Below the pieces are notes generated by a model. That model made no database searches. It was not told the origin of the DNA and saw nothing but the letters and a program-made list of their open reading frames with translations. A stretch of 64,000 nucleotides of DNA from Pseudomonas typographi. Its GTDB lineage: Bacteria; Pseudomonadota; Gammaproteobacteria; Pseudomonadales; Pseudomonadaceae. Location of the stretch: the NCBI RefSeq assembly GCF_014694385.1, contig NZ_JAAOCA010000009.1, positions 124,001 to 188,000 of the forward strand, given 5' to 3'. The stretch's first letter is position 1, and every line of letters starts with the position of its first letter. This document shows positions 9,019-18,194 of the stretch, one piece after another. Both the position numbers and the translations under genes were made by a program.

Positions 9019-9693
9019 TCAGACCACCGCTGACAGCGCCACCGAAGTCGCCGCTGCGCGGGTTTCCACGCCCAGTTTCACGTAGATGTGCTCCAGGTGT
9101 TTGTTCACCGTGCGCGGGCTCAGGCCGAGAATGTCCCCCACGTCTTTGTTGGTTTTGCCACAGGCCACCCAGCGCAGTACCTGCAATTCGCGTTCGGTCA
9201 GGGCGAAGCGGCGGGCCAGCCGCTGGTGGCTGGCGCTGCCGTCCAAGGCCAGGTACGCCGGGCGGCTGGCTGTGCGCGCGGCCAACAGGTTGCGCGCGGT
9301 GCGCAGATGGGCACCAACCCGCGCCAGCAGTTCGTTGCACTCGATCGGCTTGGTCACGTAATCCACCGCCCCGGCGGCAAAGCCTTCGACCACGTGGTTG
9401 CTTTCAGTGAGCGCGGTCATGAACAGCACCGGGATGTCGGCCGTCGCCGGTTGCGCCTTGATCTGCCGGCAGGTTTGGAAGCCATCGAGCCCCGGCATCA
9501 GGGCGTCGAGCAATATCAGGTCGGGGCGGCGCCGCTCCAGGCGCTGCAGGGCACTGTGGCCGTCGAGCGCCACCAGCACCCGGTAGCCGGCATCATCCAG
9601 CGCACCATGCAGCAAGGCCAGGTTGTGCGGTTCGTCGTCCACGATCAGCACTGTCCCGGCCTCTAGGGCCTCAGGCAGGGTCAGGGTGTTCAT
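9019..9693 (-). CDS. LuxR/FixJ-type response regulator of the amide-sensing pair
   Basis: 224 residues from the ATG at 9693, preceded by AAGGAGG at good spacing. The receiver domain (about 15-130) has the acidic pair DDE, the phosphoacceptor in LILLDALMPGLDG and the conserved Lys in VTKPI. A LuxR-type HTH follows (about 160-222: LTERELQVLRWVACGKTNKDV then LSPRTVNKHLEHIYVKLG). Its start lies inside the 3' end of the kinase gene, so the two are co-translated. It is probably the DNA-binding partner for the TACGTCA repeats before urtA (inference). Confidence 0.9.
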   Translation of the reverse strand: MNTLTLPEALEAGTVLIVDDEPHNLALLHGALDDAGYRVLVALDGHSALQRLERRRPDLILLDALMPGLDGFQTCRQIKAQPATADIPVLFMTALTESNHVVEGFAAGAVDYVTKPIECNELLARVGAHLRTARNLLAARTASRPAYLALDGSASHQRLARRFALTERELQVLRWVACGKTNKDVGDILGLSPRTVNKHLEHIYVKLGVETRAAATSVALSAVV

Positions 9694-12600
9694 CAATGGC
9701 CTCCTTGAGCCGTAGGGCCAATTGTTCGAGTTGAAAGCCCCGGGCTAGGCCCCGCCAGTCGGCGATCAGCCCAGCGCTGGCGGGGTGCTCCCGCTCCAGG
9801 GTGTCCAACGCCTGGTGGATACCGCGCACGTAGCCCTGCCCGCACAGGTCCAGCAGCGGCGTCAGCGCCTCGGCCGCGGGGTGTTCACGGGCGCTGGGCG
9901 GTGCGCTGGGCGCGTGTTGCCGCCAGCTGAGGTGCAGGTGCCGCTGCAGGCAGTCGAGCAGCAGCGGCAGGTCGATTGGTTTGGCCAGGTGTTCGTCGCA
10001 CAGTGGTGCACCGTGCCGGTCAAGGTCGTCGGCAAAGGGCGTTACGTTGGCCGACAGCACCACGATCGGCGCCTGCGACAGCGCGTTGCGGCGGATCAGC
10101 CGTGCGCACTCCAGCCCCCCCATGCCGGGCATCGACAGGTCGAGCAGGATCAAGTCGGGTTGTTCCAGGGCCACCTGGCGGATCGCGTCCTGCCCGTTGG
10201 CCGCTTCGCAAAGCACGAACCCCAACGGCTCGAGCATGCGCACGATCACCCGGCGGTGTTCCAGGTGGTCGTCGACCACCAGCAGCTTACGCAAAGGGCC
10301 CTGGTAACCGATCACGTCGTGCTCGCGGTGGATCACCGCTTGCGGCACGCGCACCTCGGACAGAAACAAACGCAACTGAAATTGAGTGCCCACACCCTGT
10401 TCACTGTCGACGCGCAATTCGCCGCCCATCAAGGCGGTCAGCAGCCGGGCGATGGTCAGCCCCAACCCTACGCCGTCATCCTTGCGCAGCGGGGCGCCGC
10501 GCTCGAAGGGCTGGAAAATCCGTTCCAGTTGCGCCGCAGGGATGCCGATGCCCGTGTCGGCCACCTCGAAGGTGGCGGTTTCGCGCAGGTAACTGACGTG
10601 CAGCCGCACCTGGCCGCGATCGGTGAAATTCACCGCGTTACCCAGCAGGTTGATAAGAATTTGGCGCATGCGCTTTTCGTCGGCGCGCACCACCGCGGGC
10701 ATGCGCCCCTGGCAATCGAGCACAAAGCTCAGGCCCTTTTCGCGGGCCAATGGGGCGATCATCTGGCCCAGGTCGCTGACAAATTGCGGGAACGGCACCT
10801 CGGTAGGCTCCAGGCGCAGCTTGCCCGCTTCGATCCGCGCCACGTCGAGCAGCCCTTCGATCAACGACAACAAGTGCGAACTGCTGCGGCGGATGATCGC
10901 CAGCGCTTCCTGATGCTGTACCGGCAAGCCGGTGTCGCGCTGCAATACCTGGGTGAAGCCCATGATGCTGTTGAGCGGCGTGCGCAGTTCGTGGGAAAGC
11001 CCTGTGACGTAACGGCTCTTGGCGGCATTGGCCGCTTCGGAGGCTTCCTTGGCCTGTTGCAGGGCCTGGTCGGTTTTGTGGTGGGCTTCGATTTCTTGCA
11101 TCAACAGGGTGGTCTGCCGGTTCGATTCTTCCTGAGCCACTTGGCGGCTTTCGCGGGTGAGTACTACCCACCAGGCAAGGATCCCGGCAAACAGCGACAG
11201 GGTTAAAAAGGCCTTGAGAAAAGCCAGTTGCAAGGTGTGCTGCAACGCAGGCGCGGCGGCCAGCCCGGGCGCCACTTGGCTGTACACCAGCACCAGCGCC
11301 CCGCAAAGCATCAGCATCAACACCGCCAGCAGCGCCAGGTAATGGGCCAGGCGGGTATGCAGGTAGGCTTGGCGCAGCCCCGGCATCAATCGCAGCAGCA
11401 CCGCTTCGAATTGCTCCGACAGCCGTGCGCGCGGTTTGCATTGGTCCAGGCAGCGCGCTTCCAGGGAACAGCACAAGGAACAAATGGCGCAGCCGTAGGC
11501 CGGGCAACTGGCCATGTCGGGCGCTTCGAAATGGTTATGGCACAGGCCACATAGAATCGAACCCTGCGCCTGGGCCGGGTAGATCAACGTGGTGTCGCTG
11601 TCGCGCGCCAAGTAATAGCGGCTGCGGGTAAGCCAGGCCAGCAAGGGCGCCAGCAGCAGCGCGGCACCCAGCGCCACCAGCGGCGGGGCGGCCTGGGCGT
11701 AGATGCCGAACAGGCCGCACCAGGCCAGCAGCGATAACAGCGAGGCCAGCAGCATGGCGCCAACCCCCACCGGGTTGATGTCATACAGGTGCGCGCGCTT
11801 GAACTCGATGTGCCGAGGGGACCACCCCAATGGCTTGTTGATGACCAAATCGGCCACCAGCGCGCCAATCCAGGCGATGGCCACGTTGGCGTACAGCCCC
11901 AGCACCCGTTCGATGGCATGGAACACCCCCAACTCCATCAGGGTGAGGGCGATGACCACGTTGAACACCAGCCACACGACACGCCCAGGGTGGCTGTGGG
12001 TGACCCGGGCGAAAAAGTTCGACCAGGCCAGCGACCCTGCATAGGCGTTGGTGAGGTTGATCTTGATCTGCGAGATGATCACGAACAGCACCATCATTGC
12101 CAGCGCCCACTGCGGCGAGGCGAACACATAGTTGAAGGCCACCAGGTACATCTGAGTGGGCTCGCTGGCCCGCTCCAGCGGCACCTCATGCTGCAGGGCC
12201 AGAAAGGCCAAAAAGGCACCGCCCAGGATCTTCAGCGCGCCCGGCACGATCCAGCCGGGCCCGGCCAGCAGCACGGCGGCCCACCAGCGGCGGCGGTTGG
12301 CGGCGGTTTTGGCCGGTAAAAAGCGCAGGTAGTCGACCTGCTCACCAATCTGGGTCACTAACGCCAGCACCACGCTGGCCGCTGCCCCGAAATACAGCAA
12401 ATTGAAGTCACGGCCATCGCCCAGCCGCCCGCTGAAGGTCACCAGGTCGCCGAGGGCGTCGGGCTTTTTCACGATCACGAACACGTAGGGCACCAGCAGC
12501 AGCGCCAGCCAAAGCGGTTGGCTCCACATCTGCAAGCGGTTGATCAGGCTGATGCCATAGGCTGCCAGCGGGATGATCAACACCGAACACAATACGTAAG

Positions 12601-13060
12601 CCAAGCCCAGCGGGATGTGCAGGTACATTTCCAGGGCCAGCGCCATGATCGCCGCCTCCAGGGCGAAGAACAAGAACGTGAACGAGGCGTAAATCAATGA
12701 GGTGATGGTCGAGCCAATGTAGCCAAAGCCCGCGCCCCGGGTGAGCAGGTCCATGTCTACGCCATAGCGCGCCGAGTAATAGCTGATCGGCAAACCGGTG
12801 AGGAAGATCAACAGCGCCACGGCCAATACCGCCCAGAGCGTATTGGTGAAGCCATAACTCAGCACCAACGTGCCGCCAACCGCTTCGAGTACCAGGAACG
12901 ACACCGTAGACAACGCCGTGTTGGCGATGCGCAGCTCCGACCATTTACGCGCGCTCAGCGGCGTGAAGCGCAGGGCGTAGTCCTCCATGGTTTCGTCGGC
13001 CACCCAGCGGTTGTAGTCGCGGCGGATCTTAACGATGCGTTGGGTTCCCAAGGGTGGCAC
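9671..13060 (-). CDS. Hybrid sensor kinase with N-terminal NCS1-type transporter domain and Cys-rich segment
   Basis: 1129 residues from a GTG at 13060 (AGGA eight bases upstream). The first ~470 residues resemble a complete NCS1 (purine/cytosine/allantoin permease) protein, with about 12 membrane segments and the entry motif YALRFTPLSARKWSE. Residues ~499-540 hold nine cysteines in the pattern C-X2-C-X11-C-X4-C-X2-C-X2-CC-X5-C-X3-C, likely a metal or Fe-S site. Two more membrane segments (~575-640) lead to a HisKA domain (GLSHELRTPLNS), HATPase (DTGIGIP, GVGLGLTIARLL) and a C-terminal receiver (LLVVDDHLEHRR, LILLDLSMPGMGG). It overlaps the response-regulator gene by 23 bp and is divergent from the urt/fmd operon. 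Sensing of an amide, urea or related compound is inferred from context only. Confidence 0.9.
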   Translation of the reverse strand: MPPLGTQRIVKIRRDYNRWVADETMEDYALRFTPLSARKWSELRIANTALSTVSFLVLEAVGGTLVLSYGFTNTLWAVLAVALLIFLTGLPISYYSARYGVDMDLLTRGAGFGYIGSTITSLIYASFTFLFFALEAAIMALALEMYLHIPLGLAYVLCSVLIIPLAAYGISLINRLQMWSQPLWLALLLVPYVFVIVKKPDALGDLVTFSGRLGDGRDFNLLYFGAAASVVLALVTQIGEQVDYLRFLPAKTAANRRRWWAAVLLAGPGWIVPGALKILGGAFLAFLALQHEVPLERASEPTQMYLVAFNYVFASPQWALAMMVLFVIISQIKINLTNAYAGSLAWSNFFARVTHSHPGRVVWLVFNVVIALTLMELGVFHAIERVLGLYANVAIAWIGALVADLVINKPLGWSPRHIEFKRAHLYDINPVGVGAMLLASLLSLLAWCGLFGIYAQAAPPLVALGAALLLAPLLAWLTRSRYYLARDSDTTLIYPAQAQGSILCGLCHNHFEAPDMASCPAYGCAICSLCCSLEARCLDQCKPRARLSEQFEAVLLRLMPGLRQAYLHTRLAHYLALLAVLMLMLCGALVLVYSQVAPGLAAAPALQHTLQLAFLKAFLTLSLFAGILAWWVVLTRESRQVAQEESNRQTTLLMQEIEAHHKTDQALQQAKEASEAANAAKSRYVTGLSHELRTPLNSIMGFTQVLQRDTGLPVQHQEALAIIRRSSSHLLSLIEGLLDVARIEAGKLRLEPTEVPFPQFVSDLGQMIAPLAREKGLSFVLDCQGRMPAVVRADEKRMRQILINLLGNAVNFTDRGQVRLHVSYLRETATFEVADTGIGIPAAQLERIFQPFERGAPLRKDDGVGLGLTIARLLTALMGGELRVDSEQGVGTQFQLRLFLSEVRVPQAVIHREHDVIGYQGPLRKLLVVDDHLEHRRVIVRMLEPLGFVLCEAANGQDAIRQVALEQPDLILLDLSMPGMGGLECARLIRRNALSQAPIVVLSANVTPFADDLDRHGAPLCDEHLAKPIDLPLLLDCLQRHLHLSWRQHAPSAPPSAREHPAAEALTPLLDLCGQGYVRGIHQALDTLEREHPASAGLIADWRGLARGFQLEQLALRLKEAIDEHPDPA

Positions 13061-13152
13061 GGCGGCGGTCCTGCGGTTGGGCGGTGGTGGCTTATGGCAG
13101 CAAGTTCTGTGCCCCGGGCGCAGAGTGTGCCGGCCAGGCAGGCAGCCGGCTG

Positions 13153-13205
13153 TACGTCATTTAACGTATCGGTGGGCTACGTCAGATGACGTAGCGCTTA
13201 CGTCA
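13153..13205. promoter_or_regulatory. Cluster of four TACGTCA heptamers between kinase and urtA
   Basis: TACGTCA occurs at 13153-13159, 13178-13184 and 13199-13205, and inverted (TGACGTA) at 13187-13193. The second and the inverted copy form a perfect palindrome, CTACGTCA-GA-TGACGTAG (13177-13194). Another half (ACGTA) is at 13164-13168. Start-to-start spacings of 25 and 21 bp place sites near the same helix face. The array sits about 100-150 bp before urtA and in the shared divergent region, so it is a good candidate for the binding region of the adjacent LuxR-type regulator. Confidence 0.65.
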
Positions 13206-13301
13206 TGCGCCGTATAACGCCCCCGCCGCCGTTACCGCCATCCTCTGCCGCAGACGCCGCGAGCCCTTTCGCGGCACTTGGCGAGCACAGGAGCGGGGAA
13301 C

Positions 13302-14534
13302 ATGCATTCAACCAGCAGGGGGATCACGCGGCGGTGGGCCTTGGGGGCCGTGGCGCTGTCGCTGCTTACGGCGAGCGTCATGGCGCCGCGGGCATGGGCC
13401 GATGATGCCAATACCACCGGCTTGGCGGTCACGCCCAGCGAAGTGACCGTCGGCCAATTGCATTCGGCCACCGGTACCATGGCGATTTCCGAAACCGGCT
13501 CGATCCAGGCCGAGCGCCTGGCCATCGAGCAGATCAACGCCCAGGGCGGGGTGCTCGGCCGGCAGATCAAGATCATCCAGGAAGACGGCGCATCGGATTG
13601 GCCCACCTTCGCCGAAAAAGCCCGCAAGCTGTTGGTCAACGATAAGGTGGCCACGGTATTCGGTTGCTGGACCAGCGCTTCGCGCAAGGCCGTGTTGCCG
13701 GTGTTCGAACAGCAAAACGGGCTGCTCTATTACCCCACGTTCTACGAGGGCCTGGAGCAATCGAAGAACGTGATCTACACCGGCCAAGAGGCCACCCAGC
13801 AGATCCTCGCCAGCCTCGATTGGATCGCCAAGACCAAGGGCGCGAAAAGCTTTTACCTGATTGGCTCGGATTATATCTGGCCACGTACCTCGATGAAGAT
13901 CGCGCGCAAGCACATCGAAAACGTGCTGCACGGCGAAGTGGTGGGCGAAGACTACTACCCATTGGGCAACACCCAGTTCGGCTCGTTGATCAACAAGGTC
14001 AAGCTGAAAAAACCTGACGTAGTCTTCGCCGCAGTGGTCGGTGGCTCGAACGTGGCCTTTTACAAACAGCTCAAAGCCGCCGGCGTGACCTCTGCCAAAC
14101 AGACCCTGTTGACCTTGTCGGTAACCGAGGACGAGCTGCTGGGCATCGGCGGCGAAAACATGGCCGGCTTCTATGCCTCGATGAAGTACTTCCAGAGCCT
14201 GGACAACCCCAACAACCAGGCGTTCGTCGCCGCCTTCAAGGCTAAATACGGGCCCAACGCGGTGATCGGCGACGTCACCCAAGCGGCATACCTGGGCCCA
14301 TGGCTGTGGAAGGCCGCCGTGGAAAAAGCCGGCAGCTTCGATGTCGACAAAGTGGTCGCCGCCTCCCCCGGTATCGAGCTTAAAACCGCGCCGGAAGGCT
14401 ACGTGAAAATTCACGAAAACCACCACCTGTGGAGCAAAACCCGCATCGGCGAAGTGCAGCCCGACGGGCAGTTCAAGGTGGTGTACGAATCCGACCTGAT
14501 CGAACCGAACCCCTTTCCCAAGGGTTACCAGTAG
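13302..14534 (+). CDS. urtA: UrtA/FmdD-type periplasmic urea or short-chain amide binding protein
   Basis: 410 residues from the ATG at 13302 (AGGAG upstream); an upstream ATG at 13278 lacks support. The N-terminus MHSTSRGITRRWALGAVAL is Tat-like (twin Arg), with cleavage after AWA near residue 33. The mature protein has the type I binding fold of the UrtA family: QLHSATGTMAISETG, GGVLGRQIKIIQEDGASDW, FGCWTSASRKAVLPVFE and LLYYPTFYEG. It delivers substrate to UrtBC. Since formamidase follows in the same operon and no urease genes are in view, formamide or acetamide may be the ligand instead of urea. Confidence 0.9.
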   Translation: MHSTSRGITRRWALGAVALSLLTASVMAPRAWADDANTTGLAVTPSEVTVGQLHSATGTMAISETGSIQAERLAIEQINAQGGVLGRQIKIIQEDGASDWPTFAEKARKLLVNDKVATVFGCWTSASRKAVLPVFEQQNGLLYYPTFYEGLEQSKNVIYTGQEATQQILASLDWIAKTKGAKSFYLIGSDYIWPRTSMKIARKHIENVLHGEVVGEDYYPLGNTQFGSLINKVKLKKPDVVFAAVVGGSNVAFYKQLKAAGVTSAKQTLLTLSVTEDELLGIGGENMAGFYASMKYFQSLDNPNNQAFVAAFKAKYGPNAVIGDVTQAAYLGPWLWKAAVEKAGSFDVDKVVAASPGIELKTAPEGYVKIHENHHLWSKTRIGEVQPDGQFKVVYESDLIEPNPFPKGYQ

Positions 14535-14623
14535 CCGCGCCGCTTAGGCGCAAGCCGCACGTTGCTAGCCCTACGGTGGCCCCGGTTAGGCCGTTATCGG
14601 CGTGCAGCTTGCCCGTTTTACGC

Positions 14624-14639
14624 GGCGGCCAGCGCCGCC
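14624..14639 (+). other. Hairpin between urtA and urtB
   Basis: GGCGGC-CAGC-GCCGCC forms a perfect 6-bp stem with a 4-nt loop, 28 bp before the urtB start and lacking a U-tract. Such hairpins after the binding-protein gene often protect the upstream message, allowing excess of the periplasmic protein. That role is inferred. Confidence 0.4.
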
Positions 14640-14666
14640 CGCCCATACGAAAAAAGGAGGCCCCCG

Positions 14667-15584
14667 ATGGCTTGGTTGACCGAATTCGGCGCAATCGCCG
14701 CCATGCAGGCATTCAACGGCTTATCCGTGTTTTGCGTGCTGTTGCTCATGGCCCTGGGGCTGGCGATCATCTTCGGCCAGATGGGCGTGATCAACATGGC
14801 CCATGGCGAATTCCTGACCGTGGGCGCCTATACCACCTATGTATTGTCGGGGTTGACCCTGCACTACGCCCCTTCGCTGCAACCGTACTATTTTTTCCTG
14901 GCCATCGTGGTGGCCTTCGTGATCGCCGGGGCGCTGGGCTGGCTGGTGGAGTGGGCGATGATCAGCCGCCTTTACCATCGCCCACTCGATACCCTGCTGG
15001 CCACCTGGGGCCTGTCGCTGGTGATGCAGCAGGCACTGCGCTCGATCTTCGGCGCGCGTGAGGTCAGCGCGGAGCTGCCGGAATGGTTGATGGGGTCGTT
15101 CAGCCTTACCGACGCCATCGACATCCCCCGCAATGGGCTGTTCACCGTGGCGGTCACCCTGCTGCTGACCGGCGGCCTGTTCCTGTTGTTGTTTCGCTCG
15201 CGCTGGGGGTTGCACGTGCGCGCCACCATGCAGAACCGGGTGATGAGCCGGGCGGTGGGCATCGACACCCGACGCGTAGACCGCATGACCTTCGCCCTGG
15301 GCTGCGGCGTGGCCGGTGTGGCCGGGGCGGTATTCACCACCATCGGCTCCACGGGCCCCACCGCAGGCTCGCTGTACATCGTCGATACCTTCCTGACCGT
15401 GGTGTTCGGCGGCGCCGCCAGCCTGCTCGGCACCATTGCCTCGGCCTTTGCCATTGCCCAGACGCAGTCGATTTCAGAGTTCTTCATGAGCGGTTCGATG
15501 GCGAAGGTGCTGACGCTGTCGGCGGTGATTTTGATCTTGCTGCTGAGGCCACAGGGGCTGTTCGCCAGCAAAGTGCGCAAATGA
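14667..15584 (+). CDS. urtB: UrtB, urea/amide ABC transporter permease 1
   Basis: 305 residues from the ATG at 14667, which follows an ideal AAGGAGG at 14654-14660; a longer frame from 14562 has no such signal. It is a LivH-type permease with about eight membrane segments. Conserved pieces are FGQMGVINMAHGEFLTVGAY near residue 35 and the EAA-like SRAVGIDTRRVDRMTFALG near 190. It pairs with UrtC. The transcript also covers urtA and the downstream genes. Confidence 0.92.
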   Translation: MAWLTEFGAIAAMQAFNGLSVFCVLLLMALGLAIIFGQMGVINMAHGEFLTVGAYTTYVLSGLTLHYAPSLQPYYFFLAIVVAFVIAGALGWLVEWAMISRLYHRPLDTLLATWGLSLVMQQALRSIFGAREVSAELPEWLMGSFSLTDAIDIPRNGLFTVAVTLLLTGGLFLLLFRSRWGLHVRATMQNRVMSRAVGIDTRRVDRMTFALGCGVAGVAGAVFTTIGSTGPTAGSLYIVDTFLTVVFGGAASLLGTIASAFAIAQTQSISEFFMSGSMAKVLTLSAVILILLLRPQGLFASKVRK

Positions 15585-15588
15585 GGGC

Positions 15589-16716
15589 ATGATGATGACT
15601 GTATTGGACAAATACCTCGGTGGGCGCCAAGGCACCCTGGGGCTGCTGGTGCTGGCCTTGCTGGTGCTGGTGGTGTTCCCGCTGGTGCTCGACGCCTTCC
15701 GCCTGAACATGGTCGGCAAGTACCTGACCTACGCCTTCGTCGCGGTGGGCCTGGTGCTGTGCTGGGGCTACGGCGGCATCCTCAGCCTGGGGCAGGGCGT
15801 GTTTTTCGGCCTGGGCGGCTATTGCATGGCGATGTTCCTCAAGCTGGAGGCCTCCGACCCGCTGAGCACCAAGATCCAAACCACCCCGGGCATCCCGGAC
15901 TTCATGGATTGGAACCAGATCACCGAATTGCCGGCAATGTGGCAGCCGTTTCACAGCTTCGGTTTTACCGTGGCGGCGGTGGTGGGGGTGCCGGTGGTAC
16001 TGGCCTGGGTAATCGGTTTGGCGTTGTTCAAGCGGCGGGTGGGGGATGTGTACTTTTCCATCGTGACCCAAGCCATTGCGTTGATCCTCACCGTGCTGAT
16101 CGTGGGCCAGCAGGGCTTGACCGGCGGGGTGAACGGCATCACCGACCTGAAAACCCTGCTGGGCTGGGACATTCGCACCGACCAGGCCAAGTACCTGTTG
16201 TACTTCGCCAACGCCGGCCTACTGCTGGGCTGCATCGTGCTGGGCAAATTCATCCTCGCCTCCAAGCTCGGCCGCTTGCTGCTGGCCATGCGCGACAAAG
16301 AAGAACGCGTGCGGTTTTCCGGCTATGACGTGTCGAGCTTCAAGGTATTCGTGTTTTGCTTGGCAGCGGCGTTTTCGGCCATCGGCGGGGCCATGTTCAC
16401 CTTGCAAGTGGGGTTCATGTCGCCGTCGTTCGTGGGCATCGTGCCGTCGATCGAGATGGTCATTTTCGCGGCCGTCGGCGGGCGTTTGTCGCTACTGGGC
16501 GCCGTTTACGGCACGTTGCTGGTGAATTTCGGCAAAACCTATTTCTCCGAGTCGTTCCCCGAGCTGTGGCTGTACCTGATGGGTGGGTTATTCATCGTGG
16601 TGGTGATGTATCTACCCAACGGCCTGGCCGGGGTGTGGGCCAAGCACGGCCCGCGCTTATGGGCCTGGCGCCGCGCCCGCGCAGCCAAGGCCGCCGCGCT
16701 GGAGGTGCAACCATGA
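15589..16716 (+). CDS. urtC: UrtC, urea/amide ABC transporter permease 2
   Basis: 375 residues, LivM-type, with about eight to ten membrane segments. Markers are CWGYGGILSLGQGVFFGLGGY near residue 55 (the LivM signature region), LTGGVNGITDLK near 175, and the ATPase-contact loop AMRDKEERVRFSGYDVSSFK near 230. The start is four bases after urtB. Its last bases overlap the urtD start (ATGA). Confidence 0.92.
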   Translation: MMMTVLDKYLGGRQGTLGLLVLALLVLVVFPLVLDAFRLNMVGKYLTYAFVAVGLVLCWGYGGILSLGQGVFFGLGGYCMAMFLKLEASDPLSTKIQTTPGIPDFMDWNQITELPAMWQPFHSFGFTVAAVVGVPVVLAWVIGLALFKRRVGDVYFSIVTQAIALILTVLIVGQQGLTGGVNGITDLKTLLGWDIRTDQAKYLLYFANAGLLLGCIVLGKFILASKLGRLLLAMRDKEERVRFSGYDVSSFKVFVFCLAAAFSAIGGAMFTLQVGFMSPSFVGIVPSIEMVIFAAVGGRLSLLGAVYGTLLVNFGKTYFSESFPELWLYLMGGLFIVVVMYLPNGLAGVWAKHGPRLWAWRRARAAKAAALEVQP

Positions 16717-17477
16717 ACGCCAAGGCCGTGGGCTTCGAAATGAACAAACCGGTGCTGGCGGTCGAAGGGCTGACCGTGTCGTTCGACGGCTTCAAGGCGG
16801 TGGACAACCTCAACCTGTACCTGGACCGCAACGAAGTGAGGGTGGTGATCGGCCCCAACGGTGCCGGCAAAACCACGGTGCTCGACCTGATCTGCGGCAA
16901 AACCCGCGCCACGGCCGGCAGCATCCGTTTCAAGGACCAAGAACTGACCCGCCTGCCCGAATACAAGATCGTGCGCGCTGGGGTCGGGCGCAAGTTCCAG
17001 AACCCGTCCATTTACGAGAACCTTTCGGTGTTTGAAAACCTGGAAATGTCCTACCCGGGCGGGCGCAAGGTGCTGGGGGCGCTGCTGTTCAAACGCAGCG
17101 CGGCGGTGGTGCAGCGGGTGGAGCAGGTGGCCGAGGAGATTTTCCTCGCCCAGTGGTTGCACACCGAGGCCGGGCTGCTTTCTCACGGGCAAAAGCAATG
17201 GCTGGAAATCGGCATGTTGCTGATGCAAGACCCAGAACTGCTGATGCTCGATGAGCCAGTGGCCGGCATGAGCGTGAACGAACGGGCGCAAACCGCCGAA
17301 TTGCTCGGGCGGATCAGCCAGAACCGCTCGGTGCTGGTGATCGAGCACGACATGGAATTCGTCAAGAGCATCGCCCATAAGGTCACGGTGCTGCACCAGG
17401 GCAAGGTATTGGCCGAGGGCAGCATGGAGGCGGTGCAGAGCAACCCCAAAGTTATCGAAGTGTACCTGGGCCACTGA
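16713..17477 (+). CDS. urtD: UrtD, urea/amide ABC transporter ATPase 1
   Basis: 254 residues from the ATG at 16713, which overlaps the urtC stop and has GGAGG upstream. It is a LivG-type ATPase with Walker A (GPNGAGKTTVLDL), the GVGRKFQNPSIYENLSVFEN segment, and Walker B (LLMLDEPVAGMSV). The signature motif is reduced to LSHGQKQWLEIGM, as is usual in UrtD. It energises amide/urea uptake together with UrtE. Confidence 0.93.
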   Translation: MNAKAVGFEMNKPVLAVEGLTVSFDGFKAVDNLNLYLDRNEVRVVIGPNGAGKTTVLDLICGKTRATAGSIRFKDQELTRLPEYKIVRAGVGRKFQNPSIYENLSVFENLEMSYPGGRKVLGALLFKRSAAVVQRVEQVAEEIFLAQWLHTEAGLLSHGQKQWLEIGMLLMQDPELLMLDEPVAGMSVNERAQTAELLGRISQNRSVLVIEHDMEFVKSIAHKVTVLHQGKVLAEGSMEAVQSNPKVIEVYLGH

Positions 17478-17488
17478 AGGAGCCAGCC

Positions 17489-18178
17489 ATGTTCAGCCTC
17501 AACCAATGGGCGTCTGGCTATGGCCAGAGCCAGATCCTGCACGACCTGGACCTCACCGTGGCCAAGCGTGAGATCGTTGCGGTGATGGGCCGCAACGGCA
17601 TGGGCAAGACCACCCTGTTCAAGAGCTTGATGGGCATCCTGCCGCAGTGGCACGGCCAGGTGACGGTCGATGGGGTAGACGTTTCGGCCTTGCACACCCA
17701 TCAGCGGGTGGCTAAGGGCCTGGCCTACGTGCCCCAGGGGCGGATGATTTTCTCGCACATGAGCGTGCTGGAGAACATCCAGACCGGCTTGCCGGCCTCG
17801 GCCCGGGGGCACGTGCCCGAAGACCTCTACGCGCTGTTTCCGGTGCTCTACGACATGCGTGGGCGCAAGGGGGGCAACCTCTCTGGCGGCCAGCAGCAAC
17901 AGTTGGCCATCGCCCGGGCGCTGGCCACCCAGCCCAAGGTACTGCTGCTCGACGAACCCACCGAAGGCATCCAGCCGTCGATCATTAAAGACATCGCCCG
18001 CACGCTGAAAGACATTCGCACCCTGCGCGACCTGACCATCGTGGTCTCCGAGCAGGTGCTGTCGTTCACCCTGGATATCGCCGATCGCTTTTTGGTGATC
18101 GAAAAAGGCCGTTTCGTCGTCGAGGACACCCGCGCCAACGTCGACGAAGCCAGCATCGCCCGCTACCTCTCTGTTTAA
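17489..18178 (+). CDS. urtE: UrtE, urea/amide ABC transporter ATPase 2
   Basis: 229 residues, LivF-type. Walker A is GRNGMGKTTLFKSL, the signature NLSGGQQQQLAIARAL and Walker B VLLLDEPTEGIQPS, whose TEGIQPS ending is typical for UrtE. AAGGAG lies seven bases before the ATG. It is the last transporter gene, 16 bp before formamidase. Confidence 0.93.
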   Translation: MFSLNQWASGYGQSQILHDLDLTVAKREIVAVMGRNGMGKTTLFKSLMGILPQWHGQVTVDGVDVSALHTHQRVAKGLAYVPQGRMIFSHMSVLENIQTGLPASARGHVPEDLYALFPVLYDMRGRKGGNLSGGQQQQLAIARALATQPKVLLLDEPTEGIQPSIIKDIARTLKDIRTLRDLTIVVSEQVLSFTLDIADRFLVIEKGRFVVEDTRANVDEASIARYLSV

Positions 18179-18194
18179 CCTAGGAGCCTTTGCC

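Noticed and set aside
9785..11206. 473-codon open frame on the plus strand
   Set aside because: Antisense to the kinase domains of the NCS1-type sensor; composition is that of a shadow frame.
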